This document shows positions 30,219-39,059 of a stretch of DNA of 64,000 bases, piece by piece (within the stretch, counting starts at the first letter, position 1; each line of letters starts with the position of its first letter). The DNA comes from an uncultured Myxococcales bacterium. GTDB taxonomy: Bacteria; Myxococcota_A; UBA9042; CAIXZC01. The stretch lies in contig CAITUV010000003.1 in the NCBI GenBank assembly GCA_903895725.1, forward strand, positions 1 to 64,000. The letters are read 5' to 3'. The notes under the pieces were generated by a model. That model was not told the DNA's origin, searched no databases, and worked only from the letters and a program-made list of their open reading frames with translations. The translations under genes and the position numbers were made by a program.

Positions 30219-30652
30219 CACGGGCTGAATTGGTATGTGTGGTGGCGATGCTTCTGGCCGGGTCCGCGGTCCCGGGGTGCGGCACGAATGACGGGGCTGC
30301 CGTAGGGGGCTCGGACACCGCCGAGGTCGCCGTGTCGACTCCAGACGCGGCCGACACCAACGCGACGCCCGACGGCTCCACGCTAGGCAAGGACGCTGCC
30401 GCCGACGCAAAGCTCGACAGCGCGGATGCAGGGCCGGTCTATCCGCCGTGTACCTGCGGGGCGGACGACGACTGCGACGCGTGCTTTGCCCGCATCGGCG
30501 AGTGCTGCTACGAAGACCCGACCATGGGCGGTCAAGCCGGGCTCATCGCCCGCAACTGTGATTTCAATCCGTCGTGCAAGCCGTGCTGCTCCGAGTGCGC
30601 CGCCCGAAGCTGCGAGGAAATCAAGGCCCTGGGAGGTTGCCCGGCCCTGTAG
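30209..30652 (+). CDS. small cysteine-rich lipoprotein
   Basis: 147 residues. MAMTRAELVCVVAMLLAGSAVPGC gives a plausible lipobox (VPGC). An Ala/Asp/Thr-rich linker of ~60 residues is followed by a compact 65-residue Cys domain with about fourteen Cys (CTCGADDDCDACFARIGECC, CKPCCSECAARSC). ATGs at 30209 and 30215 are both possible; the second forms an ATGA overlap with the stop of the upstream gene. GAAGG lies 7 nt before 30209. Translation is probably coupled to the 28647 gene. Confidence 0.7.
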   Translation: MAMTRAELVCVVAMLLAGSAVPGCGTNDGAAVGGSDTAEVAVSTPDAADTNATPDGSTLGKDAAADAKLDSADAGPVYPPCTCGADDDCDACFARIGECCYEDPTMGGQAGLIARNCDFNPSCKPCCSECAARSCEEIKALGGCPAL

Positions 30653-30670
30653 CTTCACGTGCAGCACGGG

Positions 30671-31609
30671 TCACGGCCTCGGAGCATTTGCATCGAGCTC
30701 CCGCACGCAACGGAAGCCCACGTCCTCCCAGCCGTAGTCGTCGGACTCCTCGTCCGCATCACGATTCGAAACCCGGAGCGCATCGCTCTTGCTGAAAAAC
30801 CCGCCCCCCCGGAGCACCTTCAAGATACCCTGCCCGGGACCTGAAGGCCGGTCGGAGGGACTGGTGCCGTAGTAGGTCGGGTCGTACCAGTCTGCGCACC
30901 ATTCCCGAACGTTTCCGAGCATGTCATAGAGGCCGAATGGATTGGGGGCCTTCGTGCGCACCGCGTGCCGCACTCCTCCGGAGTTGGGGCCGTACCAGGC
31001 GTTCCCGTCCAGGCAACCTGCGTCGTTGCCGCAGTAATACCGAGTCGATGTGCCTGAGCGGGCGGCCCACTCCCATTCCGCTTCGGTCGGGAAGCGACCG
31101 CCGAGGGCCTCGCAGAAGACGACAGCGTCCGCGTACGTGAAATTGACGAGCGGCTTGTCGACGTCTCCTGCCTTGGAGTGAGGCCCGATCGGGCTCCAAC
31201 CCAGAACGTGCTCGAACTGGGCCTCGGTGACCTCGGTCTCCAACATCTCGAATGCGACGACAGAGACCTCGTGGGGCGGCTTCTCGTCGTCATCACAGGC
31301 ACTGTCGTCCGGCGAGCATCCCATGAGGAATGTTCCGCCCGGGACTGCGACCCACGTCAGCGGCAGGAAGGGTACCTCGATGTCCACGTCGCCTGAACCA
31401 TCCTCCCCCGGGTCGGACGCTGACGCGCAGTCGGACCCTGCAGGCCCGATGCCTGGCTCGCAGTCAGTCGCAGCGACGCGTGCCCCGCCTTCGGGATCGG
31501 GCTTCTCGCAGCCGCAGTCGTTGGCGCGGCACCCCGCCAGCCCGACGGCGACAACGAGCCACACCAAGGTTAGTCCTCGTGCCAGAGAGAGACCGTTGTC
31601 ATAAGCCAT
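30671..31609 (-). CDS. FGE-sulfatase-fold (SUMF1-like) lipoprotein
   Basis: 312 residues. The lipobox is GLAGC; a ~55-residue acidic linker leads to a formylglycine-generating-enzyme-like domain (~85-305). Hallmarks are VPGGTFLMGC, VSVVAFEMLETEVTEAQF, RFPTEAEWEWAARSG, YDMLGNVREWCADWYD and LRGGGFF, ending VGFRCVRE. The paired active-site cysteines of true FGEs are absent, so it more likely uses the fold for binding than to oxidise sulfatase cysteines. GGAGGG precedes the ATG. It is a paralogue of the protein at 39060-40379. Confidence 0.85.
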   Translation of the reverse strand: MAYDNGLSLARGLTLVWLVVAVGLAGCRANDCGCEKPDPEGGARVAATDCEPGIGPAGSDCASASDPGEDGSGDVDIEVPFLPLTWVAVPGGTFLMGCSPDDSACDDDEKPPHEVSVVAFEMLETEVTEAQFEHVLGWSPIGPHSKAGDVDKPLVNFTYADAVVFCEALGGRFPTEAEWEWAARSGTSTRYYCGNDAGCLDGNAWYGPNSGGVRHAVRTKAPNPFGLYDMLGNVREWCADWYDPTYYGTSPSDRPSGPGQGILKVLRGGGFFSKSDALRVSNRDADEESDDYGWEDVGFRCVRELDANAPRP

Positions 31610-31648
31610 GAGCGCCCTCCAACGGCTATCCTGTGAACCACAGGTCGG

Positions 31649-31677
31649 ATGCTAGCTACCTGGCGAGCCCGTGTCAA
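31649..31677 (-). promoter_or_regulatory. promoter for the 30671-31609 lipoprotein
   Basis: TTGACA-N17-TAGCAT on the minus strand, consensus -35. Confidence 0.6.
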
Positions 31678-31794
31678 CGGCCGGGCCTCCGGCAGACGGA
31701 TGGGGGATGCACAGTCTCTCTGCCGGCGACATCCGCCTGCGACTCGTCGGTTTGGAGCATGGGGATGATTGGCGGAGACGATCATCCGGGATGC

Positions 31795-34779
31795 TCACTG
31801 CCAGGGGCACTCGGGACGCGTCGTGGCCTCGATCCCGTCGACCAGGAATGCCTCTGGAGCGTAGCTGTCGGCACACGTGCCCGGACCGGCTGACATCCGA
31901 ATCCAGAAGGGATGGATCAGGCCTCCGCCAAACGGCGGCAGACAAATCACGCGCTCGGTCCAGTTCGGAGTCGCTCCAGGTGATTGGGTGTAGTCGTTCC
32001 ACGGATAGACTTTGCTGGCTCCCTTGTTCAGATAGCGATAGCGGTAGACAAGGGCGGGCCCCCCACCCTCGATGGCCTCCGGCGCCTGGAACAGGCCCGC
32101 CACGCTGGCTTCCCCGCAGGGTCCCCACTGCTGCATCCTGAGCAGCCGCTCTCCATCGAATGCCAGACCGGGATCCACGATGACCTCCGCTGAGCCCTTG
32201 CCTTCCGAGGTCATCGACCAGTGAGTGACCACTCCAGCAGGAGGAGCGGCACTCAGCTCGAAGCTGCCGTCCGGAGCCAGCTCCCCGTCCGGGCATCCGG
32301 GCTCCGACACGACCGACAGCTCATCCACGAGCCACGTCGAACCAGAGGGCGTTGAGCAGGCCCCGCCGCCCGCGGCGAAGTAGAGCGTTATGGGCAGTGT
32401 GCCTCCGGCGTACCACGGCGGTATGCAGAATCGCCGTGTAACCCACGCTCCGGTTCCTTCCAGTTTCTGGTCCCACTTGTAGGGGCCCAGGATGCCGAAC
32501 ATCCTCAGGTAGATGCCGCTGGAGCCGGAGTCCTTCCACCGGATCTGGAGCGCGGGCCTCTTCATCTCGTTCGCCAAGGGGACGGTCACGGACCCGTTCA
32601 CCTGACTCCCTCCACAGACGCTTCCGCCATACACGCGGAGAGCGGGGCTGCCGTCGGGCCCCCCATCGGCTTGAACGTCCACCACGGGTGAAGGGTTCCC
32701 ATATCCTTTCGAAACCCACCCGTCCAGCCCGTCCTCGAAATCCCCGTTGACCACGTTGCCCAGGTCCTCCACCGGACAGAGGCCGGGAGGGGCGGGCTCC
32801 AGGGAGAGGTGGCTGAGCCGAGCCTGCTCCCAGTTTGAGTAGTTCTTGCCCAGGCAGTGCTTGACCGTGAGGGCGTCAGGCACAAGGGACACGTTCACCG
32901 CTCCACCGAACCAGGCAGGGCCGGGGCAGATCCAGAGGTCCTGGATTCCCTGGTTGCAGTCCACCGCTAGGGGTGTCCAGGCCCCTCCGGCAAAGATTCC
33001 GGGGGTCGGCATCCCCCACCCCATGTAGCAGCCGTCCAGGGCCATGCCGGACTTCTCCACGGTGGCGTGGAGCACCAATGGTTTGGACGGATCCGCCGCT
33101 GACAGCTCAATGGTCTGGGTCGCGCTGGCACCTCCGCACAGACCGCCAGAGTCGAAAGACAGAGCCCCCCCGGAGAGACTCGCCATGGTCGTGGTCCAGC
33201 CGCCCGGCAGGCCGTCAAAGTCAGGGTCCACGATGGCGTCGGGCCAGGGGCACGCTTCAGGTCCCGGCTGCGTGCAGTCGTCCACGCACTGCCCCCACAG
33301 GCAGACCTTGGCAGGCCCGCACACCGTGCCGTGCGGCAGTGTGGTCCAGCCCGCAGCATCGGTCGCCGGCTGACAGACCACGCACGGGTCCAGGGCCTCC
33401 TGCTCACCTTCGGGAATGCATGCTCCGTCGATGAGGCACCAGCCCGGCTTGAGGGTGTTGTAACAGCCCCCCGGCGAGTCGCAGCCGTCCTGCGTGCAGT
33501 CGATCCCGTCGCTGCAGAGGACTGCCGCATGGAAGCAGGACCCATCGATCGGGTCGCAGGAATCGTCGGTGCAGACGTTCTCGTCGTCGCATGCAATCTG
33601 GTGGATGCAGACCCCGGTCGTTTCCTCGCAGGAGTCGTCGGTGCAAGGGTCTGAGTCGTCGCACGCCCACATGTTCCAGCAATCCCCAACCACGGGATCA
33701 CAGAGGTCGAACGTGCATCCGGTTCCATCATCGCAGTCCACGACATTGATCCCTGAACAGGCCCCCTCGGAGCAGGTGTCGTCGGCCGTACACACAGACC
33801 CGTCGTCGCACGGGAGCTTGTTGTTGGCAAACGTGCAGGCTCCGGTCAAAGAAGCGCAGCTGTCATCCGTACAGAGGTTGCCATCGTCGCAGGCTCCGCA
33901 CGATCCTCCGCATCCGTCGTCCCCGCACTCCTTCCCTTCGCACGCGGGCAGGCACACACACGAGCCATCGACGCACTCGTCCTGCACTCCGTTGCACGTG
34001 CCGCATGAGCCGCTGCATCCGTCGTCTCCGCACTCCTTCCCGCTACACTCCGGCGTACATTCCCAGGGACACGAAATGGGGAACGAGCCACTCCCATCGG
34101 CACCGGTCCCGCCACAGTCGTAGTAGCCGTCGCCGGCCAGCCACCCGCACGAGTCATCGGGCGGGTCGTTCTCCTTGCATGCGATGCAGAACAGCTGTCC
34201 GTCCTGGCACCAGGTGAGCCGCCCATCGAGGTCACAGCAGCCCTCGTAGCCGAGCCCGTCAGGGCAGGTGGAAGCGCTCGGCATGCCCGTTCCCAGGCAG
34301 CTTTCCGGGTAGTTGCCGAGGCATTGACCCTCCGGCGAGCAGAGCTCGTCCTGCCCGCATTCACCGCAGCTCCCGCCGCACCCGTCGTCCCCGCAGTCCT
34401 TGGCCCCGCACGCCGGCTGGCAGACATCCGGCGGAACGTCCGTGGCCGTCTCCGGCCCGGTCGCTGCGTCCTTGGCCGTTTCGCCCGCGATGTCCGGCAG
34501 GCCAGAGTCCGGCAGAAAATCCATCTGCGCTGCGTCGGGCTGGGTGTCAGGCTGCGCCGGCTGCGTGTCCAGCTCCACGTCTGGCAACGCGTCTAACCCC
34601 AGCTCCTCGGCCGTGTCCGCAGGCGGGCGGTCTGCTCCAATGTCCGCAGTGACCACGTCTGCGACGACCTCCGCAACTACATCCGAGCCTGCATCGGCAA
34701 CGCCGGAAGTAGAGCCGGAGCACCCGAGCGTGATGGTCACGAGAAGCGCTGTCCCGACAAGCCGAGCGATCATTCTCAT
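31795..34779 (-). CDS. cysteine-rich lipoprotein with three tandem jelly-roll-like C-terminal domains
   Basis: 994 residues. The lipobox is TLGC, with GGAGGTGA before the ATG at 34779. Residues ~25-120 are an Asp/Pro/Ala/Gln linker (DTQPAQPDTQPD). Next come GECGQDELC-like and CDDGNPCTDDSC-like Cys repeats to ~residue 510, including CGDDGCGGSCG units. The C-terminal ~480 residues form three related ~150-residue beta domains; the second begins VNGDFEDGLDGW, and each ends in LSHLSLEP/VDELSVVSEP-like strands, typical of carbohydrate-binding-module (CBM4/9-like) folds. The leader and upstream DNA are near-identical to those of the gene at 40593. Sugar binding is inferred. Confidence 0.8.
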   Translation of the reverse strand: MRMIARLVGTALLVTITLGCSGSTSGVADAGSDVVAEVVADVVTADIGADRPPADTAEELGLDALPDVELDTQPAQPDTQPDAAQMDFLPDSGLPDIAGETAKDAATGPETATDVPPDVCQPACGAKDCGDDGCGGSCGECGQDELCSPEGQCLGNYPESCLGTGMPSASTCPDGLGYEGCCDLDGRLTWCQDGQLFCIACKENDPPDDSCGWLAGDGYYDCGGTGADGSGSFPISCPWECTPECSGKECGDDGCSGSCGTCNGVQDECVDGSCVCLPACEGKECGDDGCGGSCGACDDGNLCTDDSCASLTGACTFANNKLPCDDGSVCTADDTCSEGACSGINVVDCDDGTGCTFDLCDPVVGDCWNMWACDDSDPCTDDSCEETTGVCIHQIACDDENVCTDDSCDPIDGSCFHAAVLCSDGIDCTQDGCDSPGGCYNTLKPGWCLIDGACIPEGEQEALDPCVVCQPATDAAGWTTLPHGTVCGPAKVCLWGQCVDDCTQPGPEACPWPDAIVDPDFDGLPGGWTTTMASLSGGALSFDSGGLCGGASATQTIELSAADPSKPLVLHATVEKSGMALDGCYMGWGMPTPGIFAGGAWTPLAVDCNQGIQDLWICPGPAWFGGAVNVSLVPDALTVKHCLGKNYSNWEQARLSHLSLEPAPPGLCPVEDLGNVVNGDFEDGLDGWVSKGYGNPSPVVDVQADGGPDGSPALRVYGGSVCGGSQVNGSVTVPLANEMKRPALQIRWKDSGSSGIYLRMFGILGPYKWDQKLEGTGAWVTRRFCIPPWYAGGTLPITLYFAAGGGACSTPSGSTWLVDELSVVSEPGCPDGELAPDGSFELSAAPPAGVVTHWSMTSEGKGSAEVIVDPGLAFDGERLLRMQQWGPCGEASVAGLFQAPEAIEGGGPALVYRYRYLNKGASKVYPWNDYTQSPGATPNWTERVICLPPFGGGLIHPFWIRMSAGPGTCADSYAPEAFLVDGIEATTRPECPWQ

Positions 34780-35103
34780 GGTATCACCTCCGGTCCCGAA
34801 ATCCGTGGCTCCGCCACACGCCCGCATCGCCCCATCACGACATTGCTTCACCCGGTACATCCCCGAATCCCCCGCATGGAGGCAACCCCGCAGAGCCGGA
34901 CCGGCAACCGGGCATGCAGGGCACCGCACCGAGGCAAATCGAGTGGAAGCATGTCCCTGGTGCGTCCCTCCCTTGGCCGATTCTGACCTTCATGCCCGGG
35001 GAGGTCAAGCAGAGTCGGGGCGTCGTGCGCGGCAGGATGCGATTGCCCATGCAACTCCTGGACAACAGGCTCCTGGTGGCGTATGCCATGGCCGGAGGGA
35101 CTC
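34780..35103. other. divergent intergenic region
   Basis: 324 bp between the lipoprotein starting at 34779 (minus) and the Rieske-like gene at 35104 (plus). Apart from the promoter at 35059 and the two ribosome sites, I see no gene or strong structure. Confidence 0.5.
35059..35087 (+). promoter_or_regulatory. possible promoter for the Rieske-like gene
   Basis: TGGACA-N17-TATGCC, weaker than the others. Confidence 0.35.
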
Positions 35104-35583
35104 ATGGCAAACACACATCCGCTCAAGCCGACGAACATCTTCCAGAGGCTGTTCTGCGTCACTATCAGCCCGCTGCCTTCGGACCCGGGGAGCTTCGCGG
35201 TAGACGGGGACAGGCTGACCATCCGACTCGACCGGGCCCGTGAGCTCGAGCCGGTCGGGGGAGCGCTGCGCATCGAGGATCCCCTTCTGCCCGATCGCGT
35301 GCTGGTCGTCCACGGCGAGGACGACCAGTTCCGGGCGTTCCGAAACCGGTGTGCGTGCGGCGGCTTCCGGATTGACCCGGTTCCAGGCCAGGAGAAGATC
35401 CGGTGCTGCACGCCCATGCAGTCCACGTACGACTATGCCGGGAGCCCTCTGTCACGCACCGTGAACCGCTCGCTTGACGTGCTGCCTTGCTCCAGGGCCG
35501 GGACGACGCTGACCGTGGACGTGGGACTCCTGCGCGAGCCGGCTCCCCATCTGCGCAAGGAGGCGTCCAGGCCGCACCCCTAG
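35104..35583 (+). CDS. Rieske-fold-like protein with altered cluster ligands
   Basis: 159 residues, no signal peptide. Residues ~65-135 follow the Rieske ferredoxin pattern (FRAFRNRCACGG, a turn, then IRCCTPMQSTYDYAGSPLS and a closing strand). The usual CxH and CxxH ligand boxes read C83-A-C85 and C101-C102-T-P-M105, so both His ligands are replaced. It could bind a different Fe-S or metal centre, or none. The ATG at 35104 has GGAGG upstream; an in-frame ATG at 35083 lacks one. Function unknown. Confidence 0.55.
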   Translation: MANTHPLKPTNIFQRLFCVTISPLPSDPGSFAVDGDRLTIRLDRARELEPVGGALRIEDPLLPDRVLVVHGEDDQFRAFRNRCACGGFRIDPVPGQEKIRCCTPMQSTYDYAGSPLSRTVNRSLDVLPCSRAGTTLTVDVGLLREPAPHLRKEASRPHP

Positions 35584-35655
35584 GGCGCCTGGCCGTTTCC
35601 TCCGGAACGGACATGGGTCCGGCCTTTCTCAACCGCCTGCGGACGGAGAGCGACT

Positions 35656-36720
35656 TTGAAGGACGACGACAAGCAGGATGCCGAAATCCCAGTTCCGGGG
35701 GACACGGCGCCCCACCGGCGGCGTCCGCGCTATCGCGGCACTCACCCCCGGCGGTTCGACCAGAAGTACAAGGAGCACGATCCAGGCCGCTACGCTGCCA
35801 CCGTGGAGAAGGTGCTGGCCTCGGGCCGGACACCTGCGGGGTCCCATCGACCCATCATGGTCGCCGAGGTGCTGGAGGTGCTGTGTCCGGCCGCTGGCGA
35901 GACGGCCGTCGATGCCACCCTGGGCTGGGGCGGACATGCGGAGGCGCTGCTCCCGCGGCTCCTTCCGGGCGGTAGACTCGTGGGCCTGGACTGTGACCCG
36001 ATCGAGCTGCCACGAACCGAGAAGCGCCTGCGTGACCTCGGGTTCGGCCCGCAGGTGTTTTCGGCACATCGCTCCAACTTCGCGGGCCTGCCGCAGGTGC
36101 TTGCGGCCGAAGGATTGCGCTTTGCCGATTGCGTCGTGGCGGACCTCGGGGTTTCCTCCATGCAGCTCGACGACCCGTCCCGCGGGTTCACCATGAAGGC
36201 TTTGGGCCCTCTGGACATGCGGATGAACCCTCGACGGGGCCGGCCGGCGTCTCAGCTCATCGAACGTACCGGCGTGGATGCATTGGCCGCTCTGCTGGCC
36301 GACAATGCGGACGAACCCCGCGCTGCCGAGCTGGCCGCTGCCCTTGCCGGCCACTCCTTCTCCACGACCACGCAGCTGTCTGCCGCTGTGCGCGAGGCCC
36401 TGCCCCGCGTGACGGACGACGAGCGCGAGCTCGCGGTGCGCCGTGTGTTCCAGGCGCTCCGGATCGAGGTGAACGACGAGCTCGGCTCCCTGGACGTCTT
36501 CCTCCGTCAACTGCCTGACTGCCTGCGGCCGGGTGGTCGTGCCGCAATCCTGACCTTTCATTCAGGCGAGGACCGGCGGGTGAAGCTCGCGTTCCGATCC
36601 GGTTTTCGAGATGGTATCTATGTGCGGATAGCCGATGAAGTCGTCCGAGCTTCCCCCCGGGAGCAGGGTGCAAACCCGCGCTCACGGCCCGCCAAGCTCC
36701 GGTGGGCGGTGCGTGCGTGA
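35656..36720 (+). CDS. rsmH: 16S rRNA (cytosine1402-N4)-methyltransferase
   Basis: Methylates N4 of C1402 in the ribosomal decoding centre using S-adenosylmethionine. Family motifs in order: HRPIMVAEVLEVL, SAM loop DATLGWGGHAEALL (~88), DLGVSSMQLDDPSRGF (~164), RRVFQALRIEVNDEL and ILTFHSGEDRRVK (~295). It is 354 residues with a basic ~60-residue N-terminal extension (RRRPRYRGTHPRRF) beyond the usual ~310. I used TTG at 35656, preceded by GGAGA; no ATG lies between it and the conserved domain. The gene stands alone, without the mra/fts/mur genes it usually accompanies. Confidence 0.9.
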   Translation: MKDDDKQDAEIPVPGDTAPHRRRPRYRGTHPRRFDQKYKEHDPGRYAATVEKVLASGRTPAGSHRPIMVAEVLEVLCPAAGETAVDATLGWGGHAEALLPRLLPGGRLVGLDCDPIELPRTEKRLRDLGFGPQVFSAHRSNFAGLPQVLAAEGLRFADCVVADLGVSSMQLDDPSRGFTMKALGPLDMRMNPRRGRPASQLIERTGVDALAALLADNADEPRAAELAAALAGHSFSTTTQLSAAVREALPRVTDDERELAVRRVFQALRIEVNDELGSLDVFLRQLPDCLRPGGRAAILTFHSGEDRRVKLAFRSGFRDGIYVRIADEVVRASPREQGANPRSRPAKLRWAVRA

Positions 36721-36855
36721 AGGAGGCAAGGCCGTCGTGGAATGTCGGCTCTGCGCCGGGCAGCCCTTGCAGCCGGCCCCCCAGCCGCGGCCGTGTCGGC
36801 ACTCATGCCGTTCGACGTCGGATTGGAGCAACAGAGCGAGATGGGGAATCGACGA

Positions 36856-36884
36856 TTGCCTGCCACCGCCCCCGAGAGTAGAAT
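36856..36884 (+). promoter_or_regulatory. promoter for the 36904 lipoprotein
   Basis: TTGCCT-N17-TAGAAT, with the predicted start near 36891. Confidence 0.55.
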
Positions 36885-36903
36885 CCGTCCTGCGAGGTGG
36901 GCG

Positions 36904-37434
36904 ATGGAAAGGACGCGTTGTGCGGCGGCACTCGGCGTGGTGATTTGCGTGCTGGGGTGTGAGGTCGGCTCCGGCGGGACCGGGCCGGGCGCCGGAGACG
37001 CTGCTGCCCTCGACGCGAGCGACGTCAGCCCGTCTGCGGCCGACGGCGAGGTTGGCTACGCAGAGGATCTCGAGGTGATGAGCCGCAGCGAAGACCTGGG
37101 CCTGGAGGTCGGTTGGGACTACGGCGTTCCGTGGGACCGTGCCCGCGACGAGGCGTGGATGTGCACGGCCTGGCAGGAGCAGCTCTGCCGCATCTACCAC
37201 GCTTGCGGGATGATGCAGGCCGTTGGCGACTGCTCGGAGCACGCGGCAGCGATGTGTCCCGCGGGGCCGGCGGACCCTGCGCCCCCTGCGGACTGTGACA
37301 CCCACACGGTCGCCGAGCTCGACCAGTGCCTCCGAGACCTGACCGAAGCCGGTTGCGGCGACCTGATCTTCGAGACCATCCATGAAACCCCGTCCTGCCT
37401 GGAATTCGAGGCCTGCTTCGGCTGGCCGATGTGA
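36904..37434 (+). CDS. small lipoprotein, hypothetical
   Basis: 176 residues. MERTRCAAALGVVICVLGC gives a lipobox (VLGC). A Gly/Ala/Asp linker and an acidic stretch precede a ~90-residue helical domain with eight or more Cys (WTAWQEQLCRIYHACG-like, CSEHAAAMC, CLRDLTEAGCGDLI, CLEFEACFGWPM). GAGGTG precedes the ATG; the longer frame from 36742 has no ribosome site. A similar helical Cys arrangement precedes the repeats in the lipoprotein at 27387. No function known. Confidence 0.7.
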   Translation: MERTRCAAALGVVICVLGCEVGSGGTGPGAGDAAALDASDVSPSAADGEVGYAEDLEVMSRSEDLGLEVGWDYGVPWDRARDEAWMCTAWQEQLCRIYHACGMMQAVGDCSEHAAAMCPAGPADPAPPADCDTHTVAELDQCLRDLTEAGCGDLIFETIHETPSCLEFEACFGWPM

Positions 37435-37646
37435 ATGGATTTCTTCGTGAGGGGTGGCGGAGCACAACGCCCAAACCCACGAGGAGGCGGCGGACGAAGC
37501 GTTCGAGCAGGCCGAGAGCCACGCTGACTCCCCCATCGCCGCAGTCCGTTTCCGTCTCGGGCTCCTTCCGGTCCCTGGCCTCGGCGAGGGGCCACAGTAG
37601 CCATTTGGACACCGCCCTACCCCCTTCCCGCCGGGGACGATGTCCA

Positions 37647-37675
37647 TTGACACAGCCAACGCCGCATTGCAGAGT
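37647..37675 (+). promoter_or_regulatory. possible promoter for the EEP-family gene
   Basis: TTGACA-N17-CAGAGT: consensus -35, weak -10. Confidence 0.4.
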
Positions 37676-37713
37676 GAATCGGTCGGCAGCCATGCGGCGA
37701 CTGGGAGGATGGC

Positions 37714-38853
37714 ATGAGGCGTGGGAGCAGGATTCGAGCACTTCGCTACAGCCGGTTGCGCGGCGTTCGCCTGGGACCGTGGATATGGATCGCTCTGGCG
37801 GTCGTGCTTCTGCTCATCGCCGGTGCGGTGCTGATCCGACAGACTACGTTGCAGCCGCCGCTTCGGCAGACAGTTCCGGTCGTGTGTGACGGGGATGCCC
37901 CCACGATGCCGGCCGGCGCCCCGCTGAAGGTGATGACCTGGAATGTGCAGTACATGGCGGGCAAGAACCACGTGTTCTTCTATGACCTCCGGGACGGCTC
38001 CGGTCCTGATGAGCGACCACGGCCGGATGAGATTGCCCTGACGCTCTCCGAGGTGGCCCGCATCATACGGGAGGAGAACCCGGACGTGATCCTGCTGCAG
38101 GAGGTGGATGACGGGGCGGCGCGCACCGACAAGGCCGACCAGCTGGCCAGCCTGCTCGAGCTGCTCCCGGATACGTTTCGATGCCACACGTCCGCATTTT
38201 ACTGGCAAGCGGCCTTCGTGCCCCACCCCCGCATCCTGGGGAGCGCGGGGATGAAACTCTCCATTCTCTCGAAGTACCGTATCGACAATGCCGTGCGCCA
38301 TCAGCTGCCACTCATCCCCGCGGACCCCATCACGCAGGCGTTCAGCTTGAAGCGGGCTGTGCTCGAGGCCACGCTTCCCCAGGAGCGCGGGGACGACCTG
38401 ACCGTGCTCAACACGCACCTGGACGCCTTTGCTCAGGGGACCGACACCATGGAACGGCAGGTGCGGGAGGTTGGAGAGATCCTCGATGGCCTCGGCCGGA
38501 CAGGGCGGCCCTGGGTGATCGGCGGTGACTTCAACCTTCTGCCCCCCGGGGGAGCGTACGGCCGCTTGCCGGCGGACGAGCAGGCCTACTTCAGGCCTGA
38601 GACCGAGCTCGCTCCTCTGTTCGATGCGTTTCCGTCGGTGCCGAGCCGCGCCGAGGTCGACGGCCCGGACTATGCCAGGTGGTACACGCACTTTCCCAAC
38701 GGCGGACCATCGAAGGGCCCGGACCGCACGATCGACTACCTCTTCCACTCGCCGCTGCTGTCGGTGGGTGAGCACTACGTCCGGGGTTGGGACACTCTCG
38801 CCATTTCAGACCACTTGCCCGTGGTGGCCACGTTCACCCCGGCTACCCGATAG
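37714..38853 (+). CDS. membrane-anchored endonuclease/exonuclease/phosphatase-family protein
   Basis: 379 residues. A basic N-terminus and one transmembrane helix (~23-42, no lipobox) anchor an extracytoplasmic EEP (DNase I-like) domain. Metal and catalytic motifs in order: MTWNVQY (Asn77), LLQEVDD (Glu ~130), NTHLDAF, GGDFN (~270) and SDHLPV (~365). Substrates in this superfamily range from nucleic acids to phospholipids and inositol phosphates; the periplasmic side favours a phosphodiesterase acting on lipid or extracellular DNA. GGAGG precedes the ATG. Confidence 0.85.
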   Translation: MRRGSRIRALRYSRLRGVRLGPWIWIALAVVLLLIAGAVLIRQTTLQPPLRQTVPVVCDGDAPTMPAGAPLKVMTWNVQYMAGKNHVFFYDLRDGSGPDERPRPDEIALTLSEVARIIREENPDVILLQEVDDGAARTDKADQLASLLELLPDTFRCHTSAFYWQAAFVPHPRILGSAGMKLSILSKYRIDNAVRHQLPLIPADPITQAFSLKRAVLEATLPQERGDDLTVLNTHLDAFAQGTDTMERQVREVGEILDGLGRTGRPWVIGGDFNLLPPGGAYGRLPADEQAYFRPETELAPLFDAFPSVPSRAEVDGPDYARWYTHFPNGGPSKGPDRTIDYLFHSPLLSVGEHYVRGWDTLAISDHLPVVATFTPATR

Positions 38854-39059
38854 GGCGATCCTCCGGGCACGGCAGCGCCCTTTGAAGACCGGATTGGCGT
38901 CGGGAAGGTGGGCCCGGCGAACGGTGGGGTCCGGCCGCCACGCATGATGGGATTCGGTGGCGACAGGGGGATGTCGTCGGCAGCATCGCCCAACGACGTG
39001 GACGTCGGAGATTCTCACCAGCTGCAGAACCCGTCGCTCGGCCCGTCGGACATGCAAGC

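Noticed and set aside
30671..31609. True formylglycine-generating enzyme
   Set aside because: The catalytic Cys pair is missing and there is no sulfatase nearby, so only the fold is claimed.
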